The notes beneath the pieces were generated by a model. It searched no databases and was not told the origin of the DNA. It saw only the letters and a program-made list of their open reading frames with translations. Positions 8,899-17,521 of a DNA stretch of 64,000 nt are shown here, piece by piece. The DNA is from Bacteroidetes bacterium GWF2_38_335 (GTDB taxonomy: Bacteria; Bacteroidota; Bacteroidia; Bacteroidales; GWF2-38-335): positions 1 to 64,000 of the forward strand of contig MEOH01000002.1 of assembly GCA_001769535.1 (NCBI GenBank), in the 5' to 3' direction. The position numbers and the translations under genes are program-made. The stretch's first letter is position 1; each line of letters opens with the position of its first letter.

Positions 8899-9669
8899 AT
8901 GAACTACGAAATTTTGATACTGAAAACAGCTGAAGGTATCGCAACCATTACAATTAATCGTCCGGAAGCCATGAACGCCCTCAACTCACAGTTTTACCGT
9001 GAGATGAATGCCATGCTCGACCAAATTGAAAAAGATGCTTCTGTTAAAGTGGTTGTCATCACCGGTTCGGGAAAAGCTTTCGTTGCAGGAGCTGATATCG
9101 CCGAAATGACCAACATGTCACAGAAAGAAGGATACGATTTTTCAAAAGTAGGACAAAATACCTTTGCCCGCCTTGAAAATTTCAGGGTTCCTGTTATTGC
9201 TGCTATTAACGGGTTTGCATTGGGTGGTGGACTGGAACTTGCTTTGGGATGCGATTTCAGAATTGCCAGCTCAAAAGCAAAATTTGGTCAGCCGGAAGTT
9301 AACCTCGGACTGATTCCGGGCTACGCAGCAACACAAAGACTTTCCAGACTTATTGGACCTGCTGATGCATTGTTCCTCATCACCACAGGCGAAATGATTA
9401 CCGCTCAGGAAGCCCTCACCATGCGCCTTGTTCAGAAAGTGGTCGAACCCGAAGAACTTATGAACGAAGTTAACCGTCTGGCTCAGGTGATCACCACCAA
9501 AGGTCCGGTTTCCGTAAAAACAGGGAAAGAAACAATCCGCAAAGGATTCAACATGACGTTTGCCGAAGGATCTGAATTGGAGGCCAAAGCATTTGCCTCG
9601 CTCTTCACAACCCCCGAAATGAAAGAAGGAACACAGGCATTTCTGGAAAAACGTAAACCAAACTGGTAG
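8899..9669 (+). CDS. Enoyl-CoA hydratase (crotonase family)
   Basis: 256 residues, the normal length for a single-domain crotonase. It adds water to trans-2-enoyl-CoA (crotonyl-CoA type substrates), giving 3-hydroxyacyl-CoA. The oxyanion-hole segments AFVAGADIAEM (about 60-70) and GFALGGGLELALGCDF (105-120) are intact. Both catalytic glutamates of true hydratases are present, E113 (GGGLEL) and E133 (GQPEVNLG), which argues against an isomerase or dehalogenase. It is first in a same-strand series with a 3-hydroxyacyl-CoA dehydrogenase and a thiolase, the next two steps of beta-oxidation or, run in reverse, of butyrate-type chain building. A clear promoter precedes it. Direction of flux cannot be told from sequence. 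Confidence 0.93.
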   Translation: MNYEILILKTAEGIATITINRPEAMNALNSQFYREMNAMLDQIEKDASVKVVVITGSGKAFVAGADIAEMTNMSQKEGYDFSKVGQNTFARLENFRVPVIAAINGFALGGGLELALGCDFRIASSKAKFGQPEVNLGLIPGYAATQRLSRLIGPADALFLITTGEMITAQEALTMRLVQKVVEPEELMNEVNRLAQVITTKGPVSVKTGKETIRKGFNMTFAEGSELEAKAFASLFTTPEMKEGTQAFLEKRKPNW

Positions 9670-9842
9670 AGACGCATCATTATGCGTCTCCAATACAGGC
9701 GTATAAACGCACGGTATGCGTCTCCGATACAGGAGTAAAGACGAAAGATAGAAGTAAAGCCGCAATGCATTGCGGCTCAACAACAGTAAAGACACAAGAT
9801 ATTGCGTCTCAGAAGTAAAGACGCAAAATATTGCGTCTCAAC
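9668..9842. repeat. Array of short palindromes between crotonase and dehydrogenase genes
   Basis: At least four imperfect palindromes of about 20-26 bp follow one another, of the form (G)AGACGCAA-ATATTGCGTCTC. They lie near 9668-9689, 9754-9777, 9786-9812 and 9816-9842, with a decayed copy near 9707-9725. The later copies begin GTAAAGACxCAA. No ORF is supported here. Each unit can form a hairpin in the mRNA that would join the two genes. Confidence 0.8.
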
Positions 9843-9876
9843 TAAACAAATAAACAGATAAACAAATAATTTATAT

Positions 9877-11214
9877 ATGAACTATACAGAAAGATTGCAA
9901 AACGTATCGGTGCTCGGAGCAGCCGGTAAAATGGGAAGCGGTATTCTGTTGCTGACTGCAATAGAAATGGCCGAACTCAGTTTGAAACCTGAAAATAAAG
10001 GAAAACACTTTATTCTTCATGCTATGGATGTTTCCAGCGAAGCATTAAACGGTCTGATGAAATACATTAGAGGTCAGGTCGTTAAAGCTGCTGAAAAGAA
10101 AACTGTTGCATTACGAAAAGTATATGCCGACAGAGCTGACCTAATCGAAAACTATGACATCATTGACCAATATGTAGCTGACGTGATGGCCATCATTCGT
10201 CCTACTACCATTCTGGAAACTACTTATCATTCAACACTTATTTTTGAAGCGATTAAAGAAGATCCCGAACTGAAAGTAAAAATCTTCTCACAGATCAATA
10301 AAAACAACCCAAATAAACCCTGGTTCTTTACCAATACTTCATCAATTCCCATTGGTGATCTGGATGAGAAAGCCGGACTTGAAGGTCGTGTACTTGGAGT
10401 GCATTTCTACAATCCGCCTGCCGTTCAGAAACTTGTTGAAATCATCAAAGGAAAAAATACCCTTGACGAACTGGATTCATTTGCAAGGGAATATTCAAAA
10501 AACCTGAAGAAAATTGTTGTGCCATCACACGATTTCGCAGGATTTGTTGGCAACGGTCATTTTATGAGAGATGCCCTGCATGGTATCACCGAAGCAGAAA
10601 AATTAGCTGTTGGAATGCCTCTGTACGAAGCCATTTATATGATCAACAAAGTGAGCCAGGATTTCCTCATTCGTCCAATGGGTATTTTCCAGCTCATCGA
10701 CTATGTTGGTGTTGAAGTATGCTCATACATCATGTCGGTGATGAACCCGCATCTGAAAAATGAAGATCTGCACAGCACATTGCTCGATAAAATGATTGCT
10801 CAGGGAGTACTTGGTGGCCAGAATTCAGACGGTTCACAAAAAGACGGTTTCCTTAAATATGAAAAAGGAAAAGTTGTTGGCGTTTATGATATTGATAAAA
10901 AATCGTACGTTTCTGTTGAGATTTTCCATTCGAAATGCGACGAAAAACTGGGACCACTTCCTGCTTCTATCCTTCCCTGGAAAGCAGTTATCGGAAATAA
11001 AAGTAAAGACACTGTCCTTGCCGGAATTTTTAGCGAAATGAAAACAATGTACAGCACCGGCGCCGAACTGGCAAAAAAATACGGAGCCCGCTCCTGCGCC
11101 ATCGGAAAACAACTCGTTGCCGACAAAGTGGCTTTTAATGACGAAGATGTGAACACCGTTATGCTTACAGGATTTTTCCATGCCTACGGCCCCATCAACA
11201 ACTATTTCAATTAG
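9877..11214 (+). CDS. 3-hydroxyacyl-CoA dehydrogenase
   Basis: 445 residues. It oxidises L-3-hydroxyacyl-CoA to 3-ketoacyl-CoA with NAD. The N-terminal Rossmann motif is VLGAAGKMGSG (about 12-22). The catalytic pair is H176 in GVHFYNPP and E188 in KLVEII, the usual 12 residues apart, and the TNTSS segment (152-156) supplies the conserved Asn/Ser. The helical C-terminal dimer and substrate region (FVGNGHFMRDA onward) is extended, so the protein is clearly longer than the ~285-residue single-domain enzymes but shorter than the fused FadB. The long insertion at residues 35-110 is unusual. It lies 207 nt after the crotonase across a palindrome array and 59 nt before the thiolase. Confidence 0.9.
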   Translation: MNYTERLQNVSVLGAAGKMGSGILLLTAIEMAELSLKPENKGKHFILHAMDVSSEALNGLMKYIRGQVVKAAEKKTVALRKVYADRADLIENYDIIDQYVADVMAIIRPTTILETTYHSTLIFEAIKEDPELKVKIFSQINKNNPNKPWFFTNTSSIPIGDLDEKAGLEGRVLGVHFYNPPAVQKLVEIIKGKNTLDELDSFAREYSKNLKKIVVPSHDFAGFVGNGHFMRDALHGITEAEKLAVGMPLYEAIYMINKVSQDFLIRPMGIFQLIDYVGVEVCSYIMSVMNPHLKNEDLHSTLLDKMIAQGVLGGQNSDGSQKDGFLKYEKGKVVGVYDIDKKSYVSVEIFHSKCDEKLGPLPASILPWKAVIGNKSKDTVLAGIFSEMKTMYSTGAELAKKYGARSCAIGKQLVADKVAFNDEDVNTVMLTGFFHAYGPINNYFN

Positions 11215-11215
11215 T

Positions 11216-11250
11216 TATGGGTTATGAATTATGAGTTATAGGTTATAGGT
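11216..11250. repeat. Degenerate TTATGAG/TTATAGG tandem repeat
   Basis: Five or so 7-10-nt units related to TTATGRRTTATAGG fill most of the gap before the thiolase gene. The same family, inverted, lies at 46444-46512. Confidence 0.6.
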
Positions 11251-11273
11251 TCAATTTTATAAAAATAAATACA

Positions 11274-12515
11274 ATGAAATTACGAAAAAAAGTATATATG
11301 ATCGCCGGTTACAACACCATCTCCATGGGAACCGGAAGACAGGAATTCAATCCTAAGAAAGCACGTGCCGGACTTGATGAGCTGATTATCGAAGCAGGAC
11401 AAGGTGTGCTGAAGCAGATTGGTGGAGCAAAAAATGTTGACGAAGCCGTTATCGGTAACTTCATGGCTGCCCGTTTTAATAAACAGGGACATCTGGCTGC
11501 TTTCATTCCCATGATTGATCCCGGATTGAAATACATCCCCTGCACACGCGTTGAAGGCGCTTGCGGATCGGGAGCACTTGCTTTGGCTACCGGTATTAAA
11601 TCTGTTTTGGCCGAGACTGCTGATGTTGTTTTAGCATTGGGAGTAGAAGTTCAGAATACCGTTAAAGCAATTTACGGTGCTGATATTCTTGCCGGAGCAG
11701 GTCATTTCAGCGAAAGAAAAACTGGTCACGCCTATTTCTTCCCCGGAAAATTCAGCGACCGCGCCGGTGCTTACTATGAGAAATTTGGCAGGGATTATGC
11801 CCGCAAAGGTATGGCCACCTGGTTTAAAAATGCCATTGAAAATGCACGGCTCTGTCCCACCGCACAGGAACACCACAACAAAACAAAAGATTTGATGGCT
11901 CTGGCTCTTATGGAACCAAACCCCAAATCATTTGTGGATAACATCAATGTTTTTGACTGTTCAAAGGTTTCTGACGGATGTTCAGCCATCGCTATTGTTT
12001 CAGAAGAAGGTCTGAAAAAATGCGGCGTTGCAAAGAAAGATGCAGTTGAAATTATTGGTTTAGGTATGGCAGAATATGCCATTAACCAGGCCCCCGAAGA
12101 TCTGACAGTTATGGCAACCACTGCCGAAGCTGCCAGAAAAGCACTTGAATCAGCAGGCATCACCAAAGAACAAATCGGAACTGTTGAAACACACGACTGC
12201 TTTACCATAGCCGGAGTACTGGCTGTTGAAGCTATCGGTCTGGCTGCCCACGGAAAAGGAGCAGAATATGTAGCTGCAGGAAAAACTGCAAGAGATGGTG
12301 AAGTACCTTTCAATACAACAGGCGGACTGGTTGGTTGGGGACATCCCACCGGAGCAACCGGAGTACATCAGGCCATTACCATCTGGGAACAGCTCACAGG
12401 CAAAGCCGGTGATGCACAAATTCAAATCAAACCTGAGAAACCTTACGGTTTGACCATCAACATGGGTGGCGACGACAAAACGCTGGTTTCTATTGTTTAT
12501 AAGAAAGCTGAGTAA
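11274..12515 (+). CDS. Thiolase (acetyl-CoA acetyltransferase, SCP2/SCPx-type)
   Basis: 413 residues. It cleaves 3-ketoacyl-CoA with CoA, or condenses two acyl-CoAs in reverse. The acyl-carrying nucleophile is C97 in VEGACGSGAL. The second catalytic site is HDCF (TVETHDCFTIAG), and the third is the His in GWGHPTGATG. The C-terminal Cys-Gly of classical degradative and biosynthetic thiolases is replaced by NMGGDDKT, the hallmark of SCP2-type thiolases. Together with the two genes upstream it completes a hydratase-dehydrogenase-thiolase series ended by a strong terminator. Chain-length preference is not predictable. The start ATG at 11274 gives MKLRKKVYMIAGYNT, with an alternative Met at residue 9. 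Confidence 0.92.
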   Translation: MKLRKKVYMIAGYNTISMGTGRQEFNPKKARAGLDELIIEAGQGVLKQIGGAKNVDEAVIGNFMAARFNKQGHLAAFIPMIDPGLKYIPCTRVEGACGSGALALATGIKSVLAETADVVLALGVEVQNTVKAIYGADILAGAGHFSERKTGHAYFFPGKFSDRAGAYYEKFGRDYARKGMATWFKNAIENARLCPTAQEHHNKTKDLMALALMEPNPKSFVDNINVFDCSKVSDGCSAIAIVSEEGLKKCGVAKKDAVEIIGLGMAEYAINQAPEDLTVMATTAEAARKALESAGITKEQIGTVETHDCFTIAGVLAVEAIGLAAHGKGAEYVAAGKTARDGEVPFNTTGGLVGWGHPTGATGVHQAITIWEQLTGKAGDAQIQIKPEKPYGLTINMGGDDKTLVSIVYKKAE

Positions 12516-12530
12516 TAAACTTCAGATAAT

Positions 12531-12559
12531 AAAAAACCCCGGTTGTGCCGGGGTTTTTT
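12531..12559 (+). terminator. Terminator of the crotonase-dehydrogenase-thiolase series
   Basis: A perfect 12-bp stem (AAAAAACCCCGG with CCGGGGTTTTTT), 5-nt loop, 16 nt after the thiolase stop. Confidence 0.93.
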
Positions 12560-12585
12560 GTTTTATGTATTTCATTAAATAGTTA

Positions 12586-12643
12586 TTTATATCAATGCAT
12601 TGATACTTTTATTTGGTTTTTATATCAATGCGTTGATGTTTTT
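12586..12643. repeat. Two 33-bp-spaced copies of ATCAATGCRTTGAT
   Basis: Palindromes at 12591-12604 (perfect) and 12624-12637 (one change) sit in near-identical flanks TTTATATCAATGC...TTTTTAT, so the unit repeats with a 33-bp period. This is the gap between convergent genes, so an operator role is less likely than a repeat remnant. Confidence 0.6.
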
Positions 12644-12705
12644 ATCAAGATGACAATGTTATTACTTTATGGTTTTTTTGAGACTATGTATTGATTATCA
12701 AGTAA

Positions 12706-13281
12706 TTATTTTAGTATCATTTTATATTCAGTCGTTTTAGCATCTGAAATTTTAATGATGCGACTCAATTTATCATTTTCATTATATTGTATTTCAATAT
12801 TCGAGACATTGCCAAAATCTCCCATATTCATACTTATTCTAATCGGATTTTGACTTTCATCATAAAAAACATCACAATAATAAGGGGTATGAGCACAAGC
12901 AAGGCATCCAGAATAACCAAACCGTGAAATCCTTGATAAAGAATCATAGGTATAATAATAATAGCCCTGACCTATTCCCCTTAATTCTGATAATACCTTA
13001 AAATCCTCATCTACCAATAGCTTTTCATTACCATTAGTTACATATGTTTTTACATCTTTGAATTTTGGATTTAACAAACTATCAGGAAAATAGTGAATGA
13101 TATGAAATTTTTCGTTTAATTTTTTAAAATCGAAATAATTTGATTTGTTTTCGAATCTAACGACTTTAGTTTGTAATACTTTACCTGATTTATCCTTATT
13201 AATAATTTCAATATCAAGACTGTCTGATTGACTAAACAGGCAATTTGAAAATAAAACTAAAGTAATAATTATTCTAAACAT
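12706..13281 (-). CDS. Small secreted protein of unknown function
   Basis: 191 residues with a signal peptide (MFRIIITLVLFSNCLFSQ). The mature part is beta-rich and contains YTYDSLSRISRFGY and IQYNENDKLSRIIKIS, which recall YD-type strands of secreted shells, and a Cys cluster GCLACAHTPYYC. No enzyme motif is seen. It lies 27 nt after the ankyrin gene in the same direction and may share its transcript. Two related strand phrases suggest internal repetition. Function unknown. Confidence 0.65.
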   Translation of the reverse strand: MFRIIITLVLFSNCLFSQSDSLDIEIINKDKSGKVLQTKVVRFENKSNYFDFKKLNEKFHIIHYFPDSLLNPKFKDVKTYVTNGNEKLLVDEDFKVLSELRGIGQGYYYYTYDSLSRISRFGYSGCLACAHTPYYCDVFYDESQNPIRISMNMGDFGNVSNIEIQYNENDKLSRIIKISDAKTTEYKMILK

Positions 13282-13308
13282 TTAATATGCTGTGGCTTAA
13301 TTTCAAAA

Positions 13309-15003
13309 CTAATTCCAAACAACCGGTCTTTCCTTTTTATCAACTCCCCCACTAACAGCTCCGTTTTCAATCAAGTAATCTATAATATCATTTACGCGAC
13401 TGTTGTTTTTATAATCCAATAACCAATCTAATGCAGTCCAGTTGTATGAATCTTTTGCATTTATATCCACTTTACTATTTACATACAATTTTACCAAATC
13501 CAAATTAAAATGACTGCACGCCACCATTAGAGCCGTCATTCCCTCACTATCTTTTTCATTGATATCAATTCCTTTCTTTATCAGATAGTCAGCAATTTTC
13601 AATTCTCTTACGTTTACAATTACAGGTTTCCCCTGGTATTTGTCATTTACTTTTATAACCTTGATACTGTCAATTAAATATGAAATCACTTCAGGGTAAT
13701 TGCCAAAAGAAGAAAGATAGAAAAGCTTTTTATAATCGGGAGTAATCGTTGCCTTAGAAAACAAATATTTTAAAAACTGCTTGTCATTTGTAAACATATC
13801 AAAGATTGTAGTGCCATTTTTTGTAACGGAATTAATGTTAAAACCCTTTTTTTCCAGCAAATATCTAATTGTGGTTTTATCGTGATTAATTGCCGCTTCA
13901 ACTAAAATATTATGACTATCTTTTCCTGTTCGATATAAATCAATCCCTTTCTCCTCCATTAACATTAACATCTTTAATTTATTAGCTTCATCAGTGCAAT
14001 TTTTTGAAAAGATGAAAAACATATCCAGCTTTCCATAATCATCTGCAACATTGGTTTTCACCCCTTTATTTATCAAATATTCAACACAATCGTAATTGCA
14101 TCTTTGTAATGCATACATTAATAATGTCCGGTTACTTTGCAATTTCATATTTATATCTGCACCACTTTCGACCAAAAGTTTAACAACCTCAAATTCACCT
14201 TGTTGACAAGCCATTTCAAGGCAAGTATGTCCACGATAATCTATAAGATTTAAATCGACTCCGGCTTTAACCAAAGCAGGGATTAACTCAATATTTCGTT
14301 CATCTAAAGCATCAAATAAAACATAAGGGTCTATTAACCCTTTTTCTACGAGCAGGGTTTTTATTTTTTTATAATGACCATTTTGAGGATTACAGAAATC
14401 AATGACGTTTTTACCCTCACTGTTTCTACAATGCAGGTCAATTCCATTTCTAATAAAGTAATTTACATCATCAATAGTAGCATTTTTCACACACAACATT
14501 AAGCTGTTGTTGCCATTTTTATCCTTAGAATTTATATCTATGCCTTGAGAAATGCAGAATTTAACGAAATTTGTATCAATTCTTTGGGAGTATTTTGAAT
14601 TTATGTAGGAAATCAGAATATTATCGTGATTGATTGAAATTTCGGCTATTTTTATTTTATATCTTGATTTTAAATACTCTAATTTTTCTAGACTTCCATA
14701 CGAACACATTTTCACAACGTTTATAGTATCAATTGCAAGTTTTCTCTCTTCAATAAAATATTTAAACACTTCAATTCCTGGCGAAAAACAGGCAGCTTGA
14801 ATTATATTTGCTGTATCAATTTTCATTTTCAATTCTTCAGCAAAATATTTTACCATTTGTAAATCGCCATTACCTGAAGCAAAATATAAAGGATTATAAG
14901 TTTCGTTACTGTTAGTATTAGCACCTTTTTCAACTAAAAATCTGACAATATCCAAATTTTTTGATAGCACTGCTTCTTCTAATAACCTGAATGGCTTACC
15001 CAT
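13309..15003 (-). CDS. Ankyrin-repeat protein (body of a stop-interrupted gene)
   Basis: 564 codons from the ATG at 15003. Most of the length is ankyrin repeats of about 33 residues, for example G(H)TCLEMACQQGEFEVVKLLVESGADIN and GMTALMVACSHFNLDLVKLYVNSKVDIN; I count roughly twelve to fourteen, some degenerate. The protein as read from this ATG has no signal peptide. In the same frame, two codons before the ATG, there is a TAA preceded by 55 codons that supply a signal peptide and the missing first half-repeat (see 15007-15174). The natural product is thus probably a secreted or periplasmic ankyrin protein, and this allele is either a nonsense mutant or a base-call error. Ankyrin domains bind proteins; the partner is unknown. 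Confidence 0.8.
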   Translation of the reverse strand: MGKPFRLLEEAVLSKNLDIVRFLVEKGANTNSNETYNPLYFASGNGDLQMVKYFAEELKMKIDTANIIQAACFSPGIEVFKYFIEERKLAIDTINVVKMCSYGSLEKLEYLKSRYKIKIAEISINHDNILISYINSKYSQRIDTNFVKFCISQGIDINSKDKNGNNSLMLCVKNATIDDVNYFIRNGIDLHCRNSEGKNVIDFCNPQNGHYKKIKTLLVEKGLIDPYVLFDALDERNIELIPALVKAGVDLNLIDYRGHTCLEMACQQGEFEVVKLLVESGADINMKLQSNRTLLMYALQRCNYDCVEYLINKGVKTNVADDYGKLDMFFIFSKNCTDEANKLKMLMLMEEKGIDLYRTGKDSHNILVEAAINHDKTTIRYLLEKKGFNINSVTKNGTTIFDMFTNDKQFLKYLFSKATITPDYKKLFYLSSFGNYPEVISYLIDSIKVIKVNDKYQGKPVIVNVRELKIADYLIKKGIDINEKDSEGMTALMVACSHFNLDLVKLYVNSKVDINAKDSYNWTALDWLLDYKNNSRVNDIIDYLIENGAVSGGVDKKERPVVWN

Positions 15004-15006
15004 TTG

Positions 15007-15174
15007 TTACTGGTAACAAACAGTATTAACATCCACCCCACTGTCAACAAGACTTTTGACCAAAGTCCAGTCATCATTTAATGCTGCTTCACAAATGCTT
15101 TGACTTTGTGAATGACTGATAAAAATGTTAAAAAAGAAAACAATGAAAAGAAAAACTCTTTTTTTTACCTTCAC
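15007..15174 (-). pseudogene. 5' fragment of the ankyrin gene: signal peptide and first half-repeat
   Basis: From a GTG at 15174 the frame encodes MKVKKRVFLFIVFFFNIF, a good signal-peptide core, then HSQSQS and an ankyrin-like segment (ICEAALNDDWTLVKSLVDSG). It stops at TAA (15007-15009). The frame continues, after CAA, straight into the ATG of the 564-codon ankyrin ORF, which carries on the repeat pattern. The fragment starts 10 nt after the stop of the Kelch gene. An ATG at 15180 in this frame is followed at once by TAA, so the start itself may also be damaged. Confidence 0.7.
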
Positions 15175-15184
15175 TTACATTCTA

Positions 15185-16387
15185 TTATTTTATAACCTTT
15201 ATACTTTGTAAATCCTTGTTTCCAACCACCTGCACAAAATAAACCCCCTTTGGAAAATTTTCCAGTGCACTGCCTATTTTTACGCTGCAATTTCCGTTTT
15301 CGTCGAATTCGGGGTTGAGGGTTGCAACTATGGAACCAGTGCAATTAATGACATTTATTTTTTTTATATCGTTTGATGCAACAGAAATTACCGAAGTTTC
15401 ATCAATTGGATTAGGATAAACAAACAATTCATTAATAGTATTTGGTGTCTCAAAAATAGAGGTTGATGTAGAGTACTCCCATAAATCTTTATAACCAACA
15501 ACCCATCCGGAGCCATCATAACCATTTGTAACATATCCTTTATCATCTATAGTAAATGCAACTGCTGCTTGTCTAACTGGTCCAGGCATATTTTCAATTT
15601 GTTCCCATGTATTAGTTATATTATTATATTCCCAAAAGTCATTTGTGTAACTTCCATCATAGCCGGTTCCAATATAGCCCTTATCTCCAATAGTGAAACT
15701 AACTGCATATTGTCTTGCTGTACCATCGAAATCTGCTTTCTGAGTCCAACTATTTGTTCCTGGATCATACTCCCAAAAATCATTAAGTCCACCACTCCCA
15801 AGACCAATATATCCTTTAGAATTAATGGAAAAAGCAGTTGCTCCACGTCTTCCTTCAGGCATATCGGTCAATTGTGTCCATTGATCTAATGTGGGATCAT
15901 ATTCCCAAAAATCTGTTTTATATGTAGGTGCCATACCTCCTAAACCATAATAACCTTTATTTTCAATACTAAAACCAATTCCTGACTCTCTATTGTCACC
16001 TGGAAAATTACTCTTTTGTGTCCATTCATCAGATGTTGGATTATATTCCCATAATTGAGTTTCCCAAGTCCCTGCATTGTTATAATAAACAACAATATAA
16101 CCATAATTATTGATTGAAAAAGCTTTTAAATCATATGGGTTTATGGGTAAATTATTTTTTTGTAACCACTGATCATTTACTGGATTGTATTCCCATATTT
16201 CATTGTCGTATTCTATACCACAACCATAACTTTCTCCTCCTCCCACATAAGCTTTACCATTCACAACAAAAGAAAATCCAAAAGCTCTTTCGCAACCTCC
16301 ATAATCTGCTTTTTGAGTCCAAATATCTTGTCCAAAAAGTAATGATAAGTTCATTACTAAAATCAAGGTTAAAATTGTTGTTTTCAT
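15185..16387 (-). CDS. T9SS-secreted Kelch-repeat protein
   Basis: 400 residues. A signal peptide (1-19) is followed by six Kelch-type blades of about 48 residues (about 30-305), each with a hydrophobic strand, KGY(I/V)G.G and the ending (F/L)WEY(D/N)P.T..W.Q, which would close a six-bladed beta-propeller. The last ~80 residues are a type A sorting domain: LFVYPNP, then INVINCTGSIVATL, then KGVYFVQVVG and SIKVIK. It is expected to be exported by the T9SS. It sits 48 nt after the choice-of-anchor L gene and 10 nt before the ankyrin fragment, all leftward. The ligand is unknown. Confidence 0.9.
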   Translation of the reverse strand: MKTTILTLILVMNLSLLFGQDIWTQKADYGGCERAFGFSFVVNGKAYVGGGESYGCGIEYDNEIWEYNPVNDQWLQKNNLPINPYDLKAFSINNYGYIVVYYNNAGTWETQLWEYNPTSDEWTQKSNFPGDNRESGIGFSIENKGYYGLGGMAPTYKTDFWEYDPTLDQWTQLTDMPEGRRGATAFSINSKGYIGLGSGGLNDFWEYDPGTNSWTQKADFDGTARQYAVSFTIGDKGYIGTGYDGSYTNDFWEYNNITNTWEQIENMPGPVRQAAVAFTIDDKGYVTNGYDGSGWVVGYKDLWEYSTSTSIFETPNTINELFVYPNPIDETSVISVASNDIKKINVINCTGSIVATLNPEFDENGNCSVKIGSALENFPKGVYFVQVVGNKDLQSIKVIK

Positions 16388-16435
16388 ATCAAATTGTGAA
16401 ATTATTGTTAAATGACCGCTAACACCTATAAACCA

Positions 16436-17491
16436 CTATTTCACAACCTTAACCACCTCAACCCCACTCTCGCCCATTACCTGAATAAAATACATTCCGT
16501 TTGGTTTGTTTTCAAGAACTTTACCAACTTTGATGCTGAGCATGTTGTTTCCATTGGTTGCTGGTGATATCTCATCAATTACTGCACCGGTATAATCAAT
16601 AATTCTGATGGTTTTTACTCCGGCAGCCGGAATATTCATTACAGAACTTTCGTTTACAGGATTGGGATAGACGAGATTTTCAGAAATGGCTATTTCAGAA
16701 ATTTCAGTAGAATTATAACTCTTCATACTCTGAGCCTTCAGGAAAATGTTTGAATCATACACTCCGTCGCCTGCATCGGCAATGGCCATTTTAAGGTGAT
16801 AGGTTTGTGAAGGCACCACGTTTACTTTTGCAATCAATTCGGTAGTTAACCCATCAAAAACAAAATCTGTGCTGGCCAAAGCCTCATTGTCAATATAGAA
16901 TTCCGGATTGGATGTAGCATTGACGTTATTGATGGCTACCGGCAGGTCGGTATAGGGAATCAATGCAATATTGATGTTGTCATAATCGCCGCCTTCGGGG
17001 TTCGGACCAAAAATAAAGAAGCCAAAAACATCATTGAAAGATGAGCCCACAAATTCGGGGTATTCCTCTGATGCAAAAACATAGGTAAATTCCAGTATAT
17101 TGCCAACGGGCTCCAGATCAAATTCGAGCACTGAAGCATCGTAGGTGGTAACCCCTGATATCAACGCATCCAATTGAGGATCACCGGGGGCACTGTTGTA
17201 AAAATTCGAAAATGAACTTACGGGATCGCCGATATTGATTCCCCCGCTTCCCAATGAGCCGGTTGTAAGGACTATTCCCTCATTCATTCCAAGAATACAC
17301 TCTCCTCCGCCTGAAAAAGTTCCCAAGGTGGAATCTGCTCCAGTATATTCGACATTCGAAGCGCTGACACCTGAAAGGATAAAACCATTTACCAGTTCAA
17401 CGGTATTGGTATCGGGAACGACAACGATTTGGGCATTTGCAGTAAATGCTGCTGCAATAAATAATGCAATGATGAGGGTAAATTTTTTCAT
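16436..17491 (-). CDS. T9SS-secreted choice-of-anchor L domain protein
   Basis: 351 residues. The signal peptide (1-20, ending TANAQ) is followed by a choice-of-anchor L domain (about 30-235). The landmarks are MNEGIVLTTGSLGSGG, LEFDLEPVGNILEFTYVFAS and EYPEFVGSSFNDVFGFF. The C-terminus is a type A T9SS sorting domain (LVYPNP, IRIIDYTGAVI, NGMYFIQVMG, VVKVVK). In this family the domain is found on surface proteins with varied anchors; no enzymatic activity is known to me. It is the first of a leftward series of secreted-protein genes. Confidence 0.9.
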   Translation of the reverse strand: MKKFTLIIALFIAAAFTANAQIVVVPDTNTVELVNGFILSGVSASNVEYTGADSTLGTFSGGGECILGMNEGIVLTTGSLGSGGINIGDPVSSFSNFYNSAPGDPQLDALISGVTTYDASVLEFDLEPVGNILEFTYVFASEEYPEFVGSSFNDVFGFFIFGPNPEGGDYDNINIALIPYTDLPVAINNVNATSNPEFYIDNEALASTDFVFDGLTTELIAKVNVVPSQTYHLKMAIADAGDGVYDSNIFLKAQSMKSYNSTEISEIAISENLVYPNPVNESSVMNIPAAGVKTIRIIDYTGAVIDEISPATNGNNMLSIKVGKVLENKPNGMYFIQVMGESGVEVVKVVK

Positions 17492-17521
17492 GGGTTTTAT
17501 TTTTAATCAATTATTATACCA

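Noticed and set aside
9668-9842. Short CRISPR-like array of regularly spaced palindromes
   Set aside because: The units are degenerate, spacing is uneven, there are no unique spacers between exact repeats and no cas genes.
13309-15174. Ankyrin gene as a polymorphic toxin or immunity pair with its small neighbour
   Set aside because: No toxin domain, no inhibitor-like gene order, and the neighbour also has a signal peptide.
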